64,000 bases of DNA from Argyresthia goedartella (taxonomy: Eukaryota; Arthropoda; Insecta; Lepidoptera; Argyresthiidae). The DNA lies in NCBI GenBank assembly GCA_949825045.1, contig OX463824.1:28614001-28678000 (forward strand), in the 5' to 3' direction. This document shows, one piece after another, positions 1 through 51,833 of this stretch; within the stretch, counting starts at the first letter, position 1; every line of letters begins with the position of its first letter. The notes beneath the pieces were generated by a model that had not been told where the DNA came from, ran no database searches, and was given only the letters and a program-made list of their open reading frames with translations. Made by a program: the position numbers and the translations under genes.

Positions 1-442
1 CGAGTAAAGGAGATCTGAAGGCACTTGGAAATATTGACTTTAATTCGATTTTTTACATAGTACTCAGAAAGCCGGCTTAAATCTTCCTGCATTCCAATAC
101 AATCATTCCCATTATGTATTCCAGTAAAGATATTTTTATCGTCCGCGTACATTATGAATTGACTGCTATGGAATGCTGTGTATATGTCGTATAGGTATGC
201 GTTGTAGAATAGAGGACCCAAATGTGATCCCTGAGGTACCCTAGAGGGAACGTTGATATAGTCAGATCTGAAGCCTCCCAGTACTACCGCTTGGCATCTG
301 TTGGTTACATAGGGTGTCACCCACCTATAAATGTCTCCACGCAGACCCAATCTGTAGAGCTTACGAAGTAGTATGACGTGGTCCACACGATCGAACGCCT
401 TTTCAAAATCCGTGTAAACCACGTCAATTAGACTTTGAAGCA
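1..442 (-). mobile_element. Non-LTR retrotransposon (LINE) reverse transcriptase fragment
   Basis: Reading the minus strand from about 442 down to 1 gives an uninterrupted RT-domain fragment. In order it carries an FEKAFD block (palm aspartate), a VPQGSHLGP-like block with one changed residue, and a YADD catalytic box at 138-149. These are the palm motifs of jockey/CR1-type LINE reverse transcriptases. The 5' part of the element is missing and the other end runs off the window, so neither boundary nor family can be fixed. It is most likely a decayed, 5'-truncated copy. Confidence 0.8.
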
Positions 443-1065
443 TTTTTATCTGACCATACAAAACAGCATCAACATTATGATGGTCTCCGAATCGTCACTA
501 AAAAGTATTGAAATAAAAAAAGGGTTAATCCGGACACAGTGTCCCAATAATTTGTGTCCCAAACGTCAGAACACGTCAAATTATGACATTCAAATTTCGA
601 ACGCCGACGCCCACCTGCGTGCCGCCCCTTATTTGTTTGTGAAGTTGGTACTACCGAACAAGCGAAACAACTGCAAAGCAATGATCAATGCCACAATGCC
701 GGTCGAACATGCGGTTCCTGAACACATCAAAGAGAGCTTATGATATGTGTGTAGATAAACAAGTAGTAACTGTACTTAATTAGGCATAAGAACTCTCGAT
801 TGATATTATTATTAAACGAGCCGAAGGCGCACTGACTTCCTAAGAGAACTTTTTAAAGAAATTTACATACTAACTGCACCAAGTCAATTTATTTACGAAA
901 GTACGCAAGAACCTTTCAACATTTTTCAATATTAGCGATAGCTGCAATGTTATCCTAAGAAATTATCATCGACAATGCATTATCTACTAACTAAATAATA
1001 AATAAATAAAACTAAATAAACTATTAAGCATCCAGACCAACTTCACATCACAGATGCCTGTAAAC
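443..1065. other. Non-coding stretch, nothing recognised
   Basis: AT-rich sequence between a LINE fragment and a minisatellite. The short open frames have no recognisable domain. Confidence 0.5.
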
Positions 1066-2035
1066 AGGATTGGACATGCAACCCACCTCCGAACCTGGAT
1101 TTGCTACCCTGCCAACTTTGACCCAACGAAGCAGCTTATGGGATTGAAGATTGGACATGCAACCCACCTCCGAACCTGGATTTGCTACCCTGCCAACTTT
1201 GACCCAACGAAGCAGCTTATGGGATTGAAGATTGGACATGCAACCCACCTCCGAACCTGGATTTGCTACCCTGCCAACTTTGACCCAACGAAGCAGCTTA
1301 TGGGATTGAAGATTGGACATGCAACCCACCTCCGAACATGGATTTGCTACCCTGCCAACTTTGACCCAACGAAGCAGCTTATGGGATTGAAGATTGGACA
1401 TGCAACCCACCTCCGAACCTGGATTTGCTACCCTGCCAACTTTGACCCAACGAAGCAGCTTATGGGATTGAAGATTGGACATGCAACCCACCTCCGAACC
1501 TGGATTTGCTACCCTGCCAACTTTGACCCAACGAAGTAGCTTATGGGATTGAATATTGGACATGAAACCCACCTCCGAACCTGGATTTGCTACCTTGCCA
1601 ACTTTGACCCAACGAAGCAGCTTATGGGATTGAAGATTGGACATGCAACCCACCTCCGAACCTGGATTTGCTACCCTGCCAACTTTGACCCAACGAAGTA
1701 GCTTATGGGATTGAAGATTGGACATGCAACCCACCTCCGAACCTGGATTTGCTACCCTGCCAACTTTGACCCAACGAAGCAGCTTATGGGATTGAAGATT
1801 GGACATGCAACCCACCTCCGAACCTGGATTTGCTACCCTGCCAACTTTGACCCAACGACGCAGCTTATGGGATTGAAGATTGGACATGCAACCCACCTCC
1901 GAACCTGGATTTGCTACCCTGCCAACTTTGACCCAACGAAGTAGCTTATGGGATTGAAGATTGGACATACAACCCACCTCCGAACCTGAATTTGCTACCC
2001 TGCCAACTTTGACCCAACGAAGCAGCACAAGGGAT
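1066..2035. repeat. 81-bp minisatellite, 12 copies
   Basis: Twelve head-to-tail copies of an 81-bp unit. The motif attggacatgcaaccc, or a one-base variant, recurs every 81 bases from 1069 to 1960. Units differ by single substitutions, for example gaagcagc versus gaagtagc near 1535, 1697 and 1940. Because 81 is divisible by three, long reading frames stay open: 335 codons on the minus strand, and shorter frames on the plus strand broken where CAG became TAG. No known protein repeat matches the 27-residue translation, so it is annotated as satellite DNA. Confidence 0.95.
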
Positions 2036-2996
2036 TGAAGCTTGAAACAAACCAAATGTTAAGGGGGATTAATTTGCCAATTGTCTGTATGGTTGGTTAC
2101 ATTTACGTTGATGTGTCCGAGGTCGATGGTCCAAGAGGAATACTTTACAGTTGGTCACTTGTGATTGCTTACAGCACTCGGATTTCTCTTGATTTATTCA
2201 GGCACTACGCAGCACGACCATTTTATTTTCGCAAGACACTCCTACTACACATCAGTCGCCGCTCGGGGCTCACGATCGCGCTGGCATCCCGCCAGCAGCA
2301 CTGTACTCGCACAACAGCTTCTGTAGTGAGCCTTTCGTTAGAAATGGTTCTGAAGTACGTCAGCACTATTGCATAAGATATTGTACCAAATCGTGTCTTC
2401 TTTATTTCCAGTGTTAGGGGACGATACGGGAGAGCCAATATCAAGGGTCTTCTCTTATCGTATAGGTGTCTTTATTAAGGGGGTAAGTCTTCTACAGGTT
2501 CGTTCAAATCAAGTATTAATTCATCGTTTTTATTGCTCAAAGTCCATTCATCTAAGTCTATATTTTTGAGGAGTTTAGGAGACGCGATTTTCAGATTAAA
2601 TTGGTGACTTAAAATTAAAACTACAATATTAATTACCAATAAAAAAAACTTGATTTGGAGAAGGACTTCTTATTAAAACGGTTTTTGCCGATACAAGTCT
2701 TGCCCGTGTATAATTGTGTATTGTTATGGGGTATATAGTATACCGGTGCCGATCACTGATATCTCACGTAGTTCAGAAACCACACTCAAGAAACACTTTG
2801 TTTTCCCGAGATTATGCTTACGTTGTGAATCATCATAATGGATGCGAATATATTTTAAAGCGAGTGCAGGTGCAAGGTGACCAAAATGCTTACTAAGGAA
2901 ATGTAAGATTTTGGCATAGTAACTGTCGAAAAATCATTTCTTCTGCAGCCAGCGATGAAATGGGTGTCGATCGATAGAGTACCATTTTACAAATAA
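2036..2996. other. Non-coding stretch, nothing recognised
   Basis: No domain-bearing frame, RNA gene or clear repeat boundary was found between the minisatellite and the following inverted repeat. Confidence 0.45.
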
Positions 2997-3121
2997 GTGT
3001 AATTATAAATTTCTAAAACTTTTCGAGATATCTGAAATCAACGGGCGACAAAAAAAACTTTTTTGCACTTTGAACTCAGATTTCTCGAAAAGTATAACGT
3101 TTTAGAAATTTATATTTACAC
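2997..3121. repeat. Imperfect fold-back inverted repeat (MITE-like)
   Basis: A left arm of about 44 bases (2997-3040) is matched in reverse complement by 3072-3121, with a few substitutions and a six-base indel. The shared core includes gtgtaa, taaatttctaaaa and acttttcgaga. About 30 bases form the loop, including an A-run and a T-run. No coding capacity and no target-site duplication were identified. It is probably a small non-autonomous DNA element remnant. Confidence 0.6.
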
Positions 3122-3739
3122 ACATGTGTTTCAATCATTTACTCTATTTTACTCTAACGGACATTGGTTTCATCTCTGGCCGCAGATATCAAGATTTTCT
3201 AATAAACGGTATGCCAGTCTCAATAAAAAAATGTTAGAACCCTTTTACATTTACGATAATAACATACCTAAAGCCGGCGGTAAAGAATGAACATGTCACT
3301 TTTGTAGAGCTCATTCAGTATCGTCTTTTCGGGAAAGCATGGCAATAGCCCCCATAATGCTCATGACAGAGTTAGCGATACTTGCTCATTACGTGCAACT
3401 TTCGAAGTTAGTATCGTTTAGCTTATCATGGTTGCGGACGCCGATCGTTACCATCTTATATTCGGTTCGCAGGCAGCAGCAGCCGTCGGGCTTGTTATCT
3501 AAAATCCTGCGATCAGCAACTATTGCGCAGTCATCGCACAGTCGATCGCAATGTGTCAAACCAAATTCGTATTAGCTAAAGCGATTGCTCGCTAACCATT
3601 TTCTTTCTGCTAATTGCAACACCAATGCAATTTTTACTTTCGTGATTGCTCGCTACGCTAGAGGCAGCACCGTTGACCGTTTGCTACACTCCGCTATTGC
3701 TACTAAAAGTAGATATAAACAGATGTCAGTCCACTGGCA
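3122..3739. other. Non-coding stretch, nothing recognised
   Basis: Contains short frames only, none with a recognisable domain. Confidence 0.45.
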
Positions 3740-4625
3740 CCCATATGAATATTGGTGTCCCCCGGGTTCTATTTAGGTCCGTTCCTTTTCTTAGTATACG
3801 TGAATGACCTGCCGTATATGGTGGAAAAATGACTCGGATTGTACTATTTGCTGATGACACATCTATTATTTTCAAGGTGAAAAGGCAAGAAGAAATTCTA
3901 GACTACGCAAATAGTACACTCTCTCATGTGTTAAGTTGGTTCAATGTGAACAACCTGTTATTAAACTCAAAGAAGACTAAATGTATCAAATTTTGTTTGC
4001 CTAATGTACGACAGGTTGAAACGAGCGTAAGAATAGGATCTGAAAGATTGGACCTCGTTGAGGATAGTCTTTCTTCGAATCACTATAGATTCGAAACTTC
4101 AATAGGGTCCTCACATAACGTATTTATTTTTTTATCTTACATATGTTGAAACTGCCAGATTGGTTTGTTAGTTATTTTCAAAGTATTATATGTTATGGAA
4201 TACTGCTCTGGGGGAGAGCAGCAGATATATATATATACACGATATTTATTTTACAAAAAAGGGCGATCAGGGCGATATATCAATTAGATGCTGGGGAATG
4301 ATTAAGAGAAAAATTCAAAATATAGATACGAGAATATCACGCATGTAAGAAAAAACGTAGCTTTATTTAAAACTGTAGGTGATAGCTATACAACTAACAC
4401 TATGAATAGAAATAGGTTAGCACTACCATTATTAAGACTAAGTAAAGTTGGCTCATCATTCATGGGGCACTGAATTCGCTTCTACAATAAAATACCACTA
4501 ATTAATCCAAATTATTGATCCTTCCTGAAAAGAGGATCAAAAACTAAGTATGTTAAAAATGAGCTGATAAGAAGGTCCTATTATAGTATTAAGGAATACT
4601 TGGATGACAAAACTGCATGGTCCAT
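3740..4625 (+). pseudogene. Decayed LINE ORF2: RT palm to C-terminus
   Basis: This is the 3' part of a LINE ORF2 on the plus strand, broken by frameshifts and stops. A degraded PQG/LGP block followed by a YVNDLPYMV segment lies at 3755-3828. The catalytic box appears as FADDT in a shifted frame near 3847-3864, followed by the LSWFNVNNLLLNSKKTK thumb segment. Downstream, frames spell YGILLWGRA and IFILQKRAIRAIY (about 4190-4285) and end in a YYSIKEYLDD tail near 4580-4615. This order is typical of jockey/CR1-like LINEs. It cannot be functional. Confidence 0.8.
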
Positions 4626-4939
4626 ACCATCTCAGCGCACAGAAATTCGACGAGGGGCGATGGATCAAGTCTATCACTCGCCGGCGAATTTCCTTACACC
4701 GAAAGCAATACCTGTTGTGAAGTCACTTTTAAAAAAAGAAGGTATGGGGGAGTTTCTTGCCGTTTCTTGTTAACCCCGAGGCCCACCTTCCGAAACGGTG
4801 TAGTCTTTTTTCTACATAAAAAATGACTTGCAGTTAATCTAGACTTTGTTATTTATTTATTGTGGTAATAATCATAAGTTTATTTATCAATTAGGTATAT
4901 AAATGTGATCTTTAAAACTAAAACTAAACTATAACTGCA

Positions 4940-7858
4940 CTAAACTAAATTAAAAATTTCCCTGAGTTCACTGCCGGGCGGGAGGGTGCCCAAGACGCTG
5001 GCACTGTTACCTCGCTGTATCGCAATACTGATGCGTTGAGCGAGGTAGGCGCCAGCTCTGCGGTCCCCTGACGCTTCGACGAGCCTCTTAGAGATGTCTT
5101 TGAGGACTCTTCGAGCGTCAGGGCCCCACGGCCCAAGGGTCTCAAAGCCGAACGGAATAAACAAATAGTCGTCGCCGAGAGCGGCGTATTTGCGGGTTTT
5201 GAGACACTCTGCTGCTGCCGCCGCAGCGCCGGCTGTGGCTGAGGTTGCCGAAAGGTGACACGGTGCCAGCGTATCTACGCAGGTCGCGTCCCATACTAGC
5301 GACCTCCCGCTCTGCCAGGGAATGAGCGTCATTCCGTCTGGCCTCTTGCCATCGTCGCGTGCCAGTCCATTGGGTTCAAGTATTGCTGGCACGCCACAGC
5401 TGGCAAGGGCCCGACGGATGACGTCATTAAGATTGGCATGACGGGACCACCGACCGGCGCTGCGTTGGCAGGAGAGGCCGTGGTGACCTAGTTGGTCCAC
5501 CCTAGCACCGCAGCGGCACCGATGGATTTCGTTTGTCTTTACGCCGAGTCGCAGGCAAACGGCGAGGGTAAGGGTGGTACGGTCAAGCAGGGTGCCAATG
5601 TGCGTTGATGGGATTGCGCGCAGCCAGTGTCCTGACTCCTTCTCCCTGGTAGCTAGGAGACGAGCGCGCACTGCTGGACCACTAGCCGTTTTTACCAGAT
5701 CTTCGCGGGTTTTAATGCATAGCGGCTCGTCCCATAGCCGTTGAGAGTTCAAATTTGTTGGAAAATTTTGCCTCGGACAGGCTTGCGTCCAGGCATTCCT
5801 GGCCTCGACCAGACACGTGACCTCCACATCACCGAGTGATGGGTTTATAATTTTACCATAGAGATCACGTGAGCTATGGGTTGAAGACAGGAAGGCCGGG
5901 AGCGCCACATCTGAGATTTTCCGGATCCCCAAGCCACCGTGTCTGATTGGAAGGGCGGATTGGGTCCAGCTTCGTTCATCGAGATTAATGTTTAAAATTT
6001 TGCTTAATGTACTTTTGGTGATATCGTCTAAAAGGTTGAGAATGGGAGGGTATTTCCAAAGAGGAGAGCATCGAAGGAGGTAGGTAAATTTGGGTACAAA
6101 AAGGCAAAACCGTATGATAGACAGGGCCATGTGGGGATTTAGGTCAGTCAGTTTGATGGAATTTTGATTGAATTTAGAGATTTGTTCATCCACGAAGCTG
6201 GGGATCCCGTCCTCTAGAACGGGGGCCCCTAGGAGGCGAAGTGAGTCTTTGTCTAGAATTTTAATGTTAGGGGCAGCTGAGTTGAATTTAAAGATGATCT
6301 CAGTCTTTTCCGAGAGGGTAATATTATCGGATATGAACAATTCGCATTTCGAGAAATTGAATTCTAGGCCTATTTTTTTTAATTCTGATGTTAGGTGTTC
6401 TAAATCTTGTAATACGTCTTCGACTTTGCCTCCTATGGTCCCGTCGTCTAGGTACCAAATGTTGAATTTGGAATTTAGGCTGGTAATGATCGGATGGATA
6501 GCCAAACTGAATATTGCCGGTCCGAGTGGGTCGCCCTGCTGACAGCCGACGGCAGAATTTATAAGATGGTCCCTGAAGACTAATTTAGAATGTTTACTGT
6601 AACATTGCCACATGTAATTGTAGATAGATGGTGTATGCTCTTTAATTTGGGATAGCAGGGCGCCTCTGTCTACCGAATTGAAGGCGTTTTTCACGTCTAC
6701 CTTCAGCAGCACGTCACCTCCTCCGTTAGCTAGGAAGGTGCGAGTCGCGTGCACAGCGGCCTCGCAGCCTCCCCTGCTACCGAAACCCAGCTGTACCGGT
6801 TGTAAGGTAGTGCAAAGATCTGGTAGGATATACCTACAGCAGATCTTTGACACTATGCGGCGGATGGTATTGCCTACAGCGATGGGTCTGATACCCCCGT
6901 CCTTCTTTATGAGGGCACACAGATTAGCTCCGTAGAGCACGTCTGTTATGCCTTCGTGTACCTTTCCAGACAACATGAGGCTCGCCAGTTCAGCGATATC
7001 CGCCAGGAGAGTCTGCCCGACGTCCCCGACGGCTCCACAGATCAGGTCTTTGTAGTGTTGCGGGGTCATGCCGTCGAGGCCGCCTGCGGAACCACTTCTG
7101 AAGGACATCACCGCAGATGCGATGTCCTCGGCTGTAGCCTGGGGGGTACGTTCAGAAGGGTTGGGGGGATCAGGGAGGTGCAGTGTTGGTGAAGGTGCTG
7201 GGTGCTTTGACTCCAGCGCGTGCAGAGTGTCCGGGGAGTCAGGGGCGACAGCATCGCTCGAGAAAAGAAGTTGAGCAGCTCCCTTTAAATCCCCGTCACT
7301 TATTTTATTCTCTATTGTTTTCGTCATGTTAAATTTGGATCGAGATCTATTGTTGAGAATTTGGCCCGAAAAGGTTGGTGATTGGTTCTTGCAGTTGTTT
7401 TTAATTGATTGTGTAAGGGATCTGCTCTTGCTTCCATCCTTATCTACGTGCAAAGTCCGGTATGCGAAAGTAAGCAGCTGTTCCCAACTGGGGCCATCAT
7501 TGTTTAAGATGACCTGTCGTATGGAAAGGGACAGAGAGGTCGCCACGCATGTCCTGGCACCACGAGGGATTCTTTTAATTACTGGGCACATTTGTTTAAG
7601 GCGTCCTAAGGTTTCCCAGAATGCGCCCGTTGACGGCTGTGTTCTGCTGCTATCATTGGGCGCAACCTGAGCGCCTTGGTTGCCCTGTGGTGCGAGGTAA
7701 TGTTTTTTATGTGTTTTGGAATTGTGTATCTTTAGACCTCTCTGTCCTTTGAACAGCCGCTGCTGTGTGCATTCCGGACACTGCACGAGATCTGAAAGTG
7801 ATGTGTCGAAGGTCTGGCTGCAGACGGCACCTGCTGACGGCCCGGTTGACTGCGACAT
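4940..7858 (-). CDS. RLE-type LINE polyprotein: zinc finger, reverse transcriptase, endonuclease
   Basis: An uninterrupted 972-residue retrotransposon protein. Residues about 27-52 form a C2H2 zinc finger (CPEC, then HNSKTH), presumably for DNA binding. RT blocks follow: IRPIAVGNTIRRIVSK near 320, VQLGFGSRGGCEAAVHA near 350, the VKNAFNSV palm box, CQQGDPLGP, and the catalytic YLDD. The C-terminus carries a CRCG...GHHGLSC zinc motif, then RPDG followed by WDATCVD, matching the CCHC plus PD-D/E-K arrangement of restriction-like endonucleases. The gene is expected to nick target DNA and prime reverse transcription there. The absence of stops over 2.9 kb suggests a young or recently active copy. 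The start is the first ATG of the frame. Clade unknown. Confidence 0.85.
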   Translation of the reverse strand: MSQSTGPSAGAVCSQTFDTSLSDLVQCPECTQQRLFKGQRGLKIHNSKTHKKHYLAPQGNQGAQVAPNDSSRTQPSTGAFWETLGRLKQMCPVIKRIPRGARTCVATSLSLSIRQVILNNDGPSWEQLLTFAYRTLHVDKDGSKSRSLTQSIKNNCKNQSPTFSGQILNNRSRSKFNMTKTIENKISDGDLKGAAQLLFSSDAVAPDSPDTLHALESKHPAPSPTLHLPDPPNPSERTPQATAEDIASAVMSFRSGSAGGLDGMTPQHYKDLICGAVGDVGQTLLADIAELASLMLSGKVHEGITDVLYGANLCALIKKDGGIRPIAVGNTIRRIVSKICCRYILPDLCTTLQPVQLGFGSRGGCEAAVHATRTFLANGGGDVLLKVDVKNAFNSVDRGALLSQIKEHTPSIYNYMWQCYSKHSKLVFRDHLINSAVGCQQGDPLGPAIFSLAIHPIITSLNSKFNIWYLDDGTIGGKVEDVLQDLEHLTSELKKIGLEFNFSKCELFISDNITLSEKTEIIFKFNSAAPNIKILDKDSLRLLGAPVLEDGIPSFVDEQISKFNQNSIKLTDLNPHMALSIIRFCLFVPKFTYLLRCSPLWKYPPILNLLDDITKSTLSKILNINLDERSWTQSALPIRHGGLGIRKISDVALPAFLSSTHSSRDLYGKIINPSLGDVEVTCLVEARNAWTQACPRQNFPTNLNSQRLWDEPLCIKTREDLVKTASGPAVRARLLATREKESGHWLRAIPSTHIGTLLDRTTLTLAVCLRLGVKTNEIHRCRCGARVDQLGHHGLSCQRSAGRWSRHANLNDVIRRALASCGVPAILEPNGLARDDGKRPDGMTLIPWQSGRSLVWDATCVDTLAPCHLSATSATAGAAAAAAECLKTRKYAALGDDYLFIPFGFETLGPWGPDARRVLKDISKRLVEASGDRRAGAYLAQRISIAIQRGNSASVLGTLPPGSELREIFNLV

Positions 7859-7993
7859 CGGCGTAGCACGAGCGAATAAGAAAGCTACAAATATAATTTG
7901 GTACTACTGAAGAATAGAAAAAATATGTATATCTAAATAAACAAACAAAAACTGTTCATCACGTCGCACTATATCTTCTTCGTGCTGTGAGAA

Positions 7994-8038
7994 GCCGCCG
8001 ACGCCGCCTGCCTCGGCAGGTTCCGTGTGGCGGCGGCG
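7994..8038 (-). other. GC-rich nested hairpin in the LINE 5' leader
   Basis: On the minus strand the leader begins with GCCGCCGCC and closes with GGCGGCGTCGGCGGC. Between them sits an inner stem CCTGC/GCAGG with a CGAG loop. The nested stems are far more GC-rich than the surroundings. Some RLE LINEs carry self-cleaving RNAs or structured leaders at the 5' junction. No HDV-like core was recognised here, so only a structured RNA is claimed. Confidence 0.5.
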
Positions 8039-8040
8039 TT

Positions 8041-9524
8041 CTAAATAGATGTAGGCTGGATCAGTGCCCCATTTCAGGGATCAATGATCCAAGAGCGGGC
8101 TAGAATTTGATCGAGGTAAAGTGGATTGAGCTGTCACTTTCTTGAACTGTTAACTGCAATCTGCGGGCTGTGGAATCTCTCCTGCAGGTGGAAATCACCT
8201 TCAAGCACTTCTTTTACATTGAAATTTATTTATTATTTATTTATATTCAATTAAAAAAAATCTGAATCTGAATCTTGAAATTTACTTTTTACACCAGAAA
8301 TTGCGTCATTTTTGTCGATTGCTTTCTGTTTGCAAAAAACGTAATAACCCCGCGGGTTAATGACCGCTTACGCCATATTCGCAATGCTAACCCGAAGATA
8401 CACTTATGCCTTTACCACATACTAACCTATATATGGGTTTCCTAGGTTTTGAACTTTATTACCAAGCAATAAGGTTGAAAATCGCGACCCATTTAGGTAA
8501 GGGTTAAGTCGTATGACGCTTTGAACTTTCCATTCCAGTGCCTGATGTGCAATGATGTGCCTGTACCTACAATTAAACTACATTAGGTACTAAATATCTT
8601 GGATCATAAGCGAATTTTTAGCGATAGGCGCCATAGCGGTTCAAATTGTTTGGAGACTTAGGGTAGGTACTTACCTACTTTACAAACTCGACATGATATA
8701 ACAAAATATATTTATTCAGATCAATACATGAGCTATTGCCATAGTGATGTAGAAACCTTACCTTTCCTTATAACAAAAAATTATATGCTTACTTATAATT
8801 AAGTATTTTAAACACAAAGAAAAACAAGTGGTACAATTTAAGTTACAATCCCTGTTAGCCCCCCGAGTTTTAGATTTAATAGACTTATAAATATATTTTA
8901 CAACGACTAGCAAAAGAGTCAATAAAATTGATGAAATAAATAAAATGAGAAAAAAACGCCAAATGTTTTATACAATTTACTGAGTAACATATACAGATAA
9001 AACGAAAATCAATGTGATTATTTTTTATACTTATCCGGCACTCCGATTCATATAATGGACATCGTATTAGTTACTACCATAGCAAAATAATAATAAAATT
9101 AACAATAATAATTTCAGGAAAGATATTATTTATTATGGCTTGTCGTTGTATTTTATTATGAAAACTACAACTAGGTACTAACAGTATGTATATCAGACAG
9201 TAAAGAATGCACATTTTATAAATGATAACGTCACACAGGTAATGAATGAAAACACAACGCTTTATAAATCTGGGACTAGCCCGAAGTGCATACTTTACCG
9301 CCCTCTACTGCAATTCACTTAACTAAAAAATCCTTAATCCTATGATTACAATCACACATATTTTTGGAGAGCAAATATCAAACTATAAAATAATCCCTTT
9401 TGGTACTTAGATTTAACCATATACATATACAGATGCATCTGTCATTTTACATAAGTACAAAATTTGTGATTTTTTTGTTAAATAGGAATTATCGGGATTC
9501 TTGAAAAAGGCACTAAGGCACTTA
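8041..9524. other. AT-rich non-coding stretch with one interspersed-repeat match
   Basis: No gene is visible. Around 8435-8515 a segment (ggttttgaactttattacc, then gttgaaaatcgcga) matches 40,410-40,480 in the same orientation, so it belongs to a dispersed repeat family. Confidence 0.5.
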
Positions 9525-9741
9525 CGGTGACATTTGATTAGATGGCCATTTTTTGGGTAATGATAGATAATTATGAACAACTTTCCCCAAGAAAGTTATG
9601 GCCGCAAACGAAAAAAAGAATGGGTCTCCCATATTATCTTGTAATTAAAAAAAATGTGACATATGTTTCTATGGGAAATTGTTCATAACGATGGGTGCTA
9701 CCATTCCCCAAAATATAGTCAGCTAATTAAATGTCACCCTG
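9525..9741. repeat. Fold-back MITE, TA-type target duplication
   Basis: The ends are long inverted repeats. The left end reads CGGTGACATTTGATTAG and continues through ttttgggtaatgatag. The right end, reverse-complemented, reads CAGGGTGACATTTAATTAG and continues through ttttggggaatggtag. Complementarity goes on inward (tatgaacaa versus ttgttcata), so almost the whole element folds on itself. TA flanks both ends, consistent with Tc1/mariner-type insertion. It has no coding capacity. Confidence 0.7.
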
Positions 9742-9849
9742 TATAACCTAGGTAGGTACCTACACGTCATAACTCCTATACTAAGCCACTCTGTTACCAA
9801 ATCTTCTGAAAATAAACTGAACTGTGACGCTTGTTACTAACTAGATTTT

Positions 9850-10075
9850 GATTTACTGTCTGTGTAACAAAATTGATATGTTGAATCACTGCCTGTGTAA
9901 CAAAATTGATATTTTGAGGCACTTTATGTGTAATAAAGTAGATATTTCGAGTCACTTCCTGTGTATTAAAATAATATTTGGAGTCTCTCTCTGTGTAATA
10001 AGTTAGATATTTTGAGTCACTTCCTGTGTAATAAAATAGATATTTTGAGTCACAATCTGTGTAATCAAAATCCAC
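9850..10075. repeat. Degenerate 33-bp minisatellite, 6-7 copies
   Basis: The unit gtgtaataaaatagatattt followed by tgagtcacttcct recurs about every 33 bases with substitutions. The minus-strand 96-codon frame (9794-10,084) across it is a by-product of the repeat and is not called as a gene. Confidence 0.75.
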
Positions 10076-10104
10076 GTCAAACACGGCGCAACCAGTTTAG
10101 GTCG

Positions 10105-10235
10105 TGTTCTCATTATGGCGGAAAGTCAACGCCGACTGTTTAAACATATAAATTTCACACATCGCTAGTTTGCGGCGTCTCAAATTTATATGGAAACATG
10201 TCTGTCGGCGCCGACTGTTCGCGGAAATGAGAACA
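10105..10235. repeat. Short inverted-repeat element (MITE-like)
   Basis: The ends are tgttctcatt (10,105) and aatgagaaca (to 10,235). Imperfect inner complementarity is also present (gcgg/ccgc and cgccgac/gtcggcg). It is about 131 bp long and non-coding. No target duplication was resolved. Confidence 0.45.
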
Positions 10236-10335
10236 ATTCCTGCTATTTTCAGAAGATTCGTGTGCAGAGGGGCTTATAGCAAATCAGCGTTTGCGTTTCT
10301 CTCTTGTAAACACGTGTCAATCGTTTTATATCTGT

Positions 10336-10685
10336 CACCGTAAGATTGTCAAAACCATTAGATGATAAATTATTTTTTTCTCATTAGTTGGTAAACTATG
10401 GACAGATAGTAAAATGTGGCGTACTGCGCGTATATGACGCGTTAGTTGATAAACTAACGGTTAAAACCGTTAAATAGTAAACTAGTTTAAACTTGAATTG
10501 CAAACGAAATACCAGGGCAAACACTGCGGTAGCTTAGGTGGCGCAGCGAAGCCCCCGTGTTAGGTTGTATGTAAGGACAAAAGAAACGTAAATTCTAAAC
10601 CCTGTCGGTCTGGTTTACTATCTGTCGATAGTTGATCAACTGACGCGTTAGTTTATCAACTAACGGTTTTGTCTATCTTACGGTG
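10336..10685. repeat. MITE with long inverted repeats
   Basis: The terminal repeats start CACCGTAAGAT at 10,336 and end ATCTTACGGTG at 10,685. They continue inward with caaaacc.ttag.tgataaa and then actatctgtc-type complementarity, giving arms of roughly 100 bases. The near-palindrome cgttag...ctaacg occurs in both arms (about 10,439 and 10,645). A separate repeat occupies its centre. The target duplication is unclear. Confidence 0.6.
10500..10580 (-). repeat. Interspersed repeat, second copy at 22,128-22,200
   Basis: Contains ctgcggtagcttaggt and cgaagccccc, then cgtgttaggttg. The reverse complement of the same series occurs at 22,128-22,200. The two copies are diverged but clearly related. 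Family not known. Confidence 0.6.
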
Positions 10686-10906
10686 GGATATCCAAACTTA
10701 AGTTAAATTTCAAAGTTGAAATGAGGGGAAGGCGTTGCTAACTTCGACAATATTCATCTTTCAGACATAAGTGCCACCACTACGAAGTCGAGTTGACTAT
10801 TTTCTGAATAATTTAAGACAACTCTATATAAAGATTGAGTATAGATTCGTCTTCGAAATGAGGGTCTAATCTCGTCTCAGTGGAAGTATCATGCGTTGGT
10901 GTACAC

Positions 10907-51754
<40,848 letters not shown>

Positions 51755-51833
51755 TGTTAAAACTTATAACACGAGCATCGCTTACTGCGACGCGTGAGGA
51801 ATTAACGAATAAATGGGCGAAACACGCTCGCAA

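Larger units (their letters stand above)
4848..8040 (-). mobile_element. R2-superfamily-type LINE, single ORF, nearly complete
   Basis: A minus-strand non-LTR element with one long ORF (4940-7858). It has an AT-rich 3' UTR ending in an aataaataaataa stretch near 4850, and a 5' leader that includes a strong GC hairpin at 7994-8038. The single-ORF layout, N-terminal zinc finger and C-terminal restriction-like endonuclease indicate the RLE group (R2/R4/NeSL/Utopia/Hero and relatives) rather than APE LINEs. The RT box YLDD differs from the FADD common in R2, so the clade is left open. No clear target-site duplication was found, and the outer limits are estimates. Confidence 0.7.

Noticed and set aside
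1066..2035. CRISPR-like array
   Set aside because: Units are contiguous with no unique spacers, there are no cas genes, and the DNA is eukaryotic.
1048..2055. 335-codon minus-strand frame as a repeat-protein gene
   Set aside because: It exists because the minisatellite period is 81. There is no known domain, no splice context and no flanking conservation.
7994..8038. HDV-like ribozyme
   Set aside because: The stems are strong, but the characteristic double-pseudoknot core could not be laid onto the sequence by eye.
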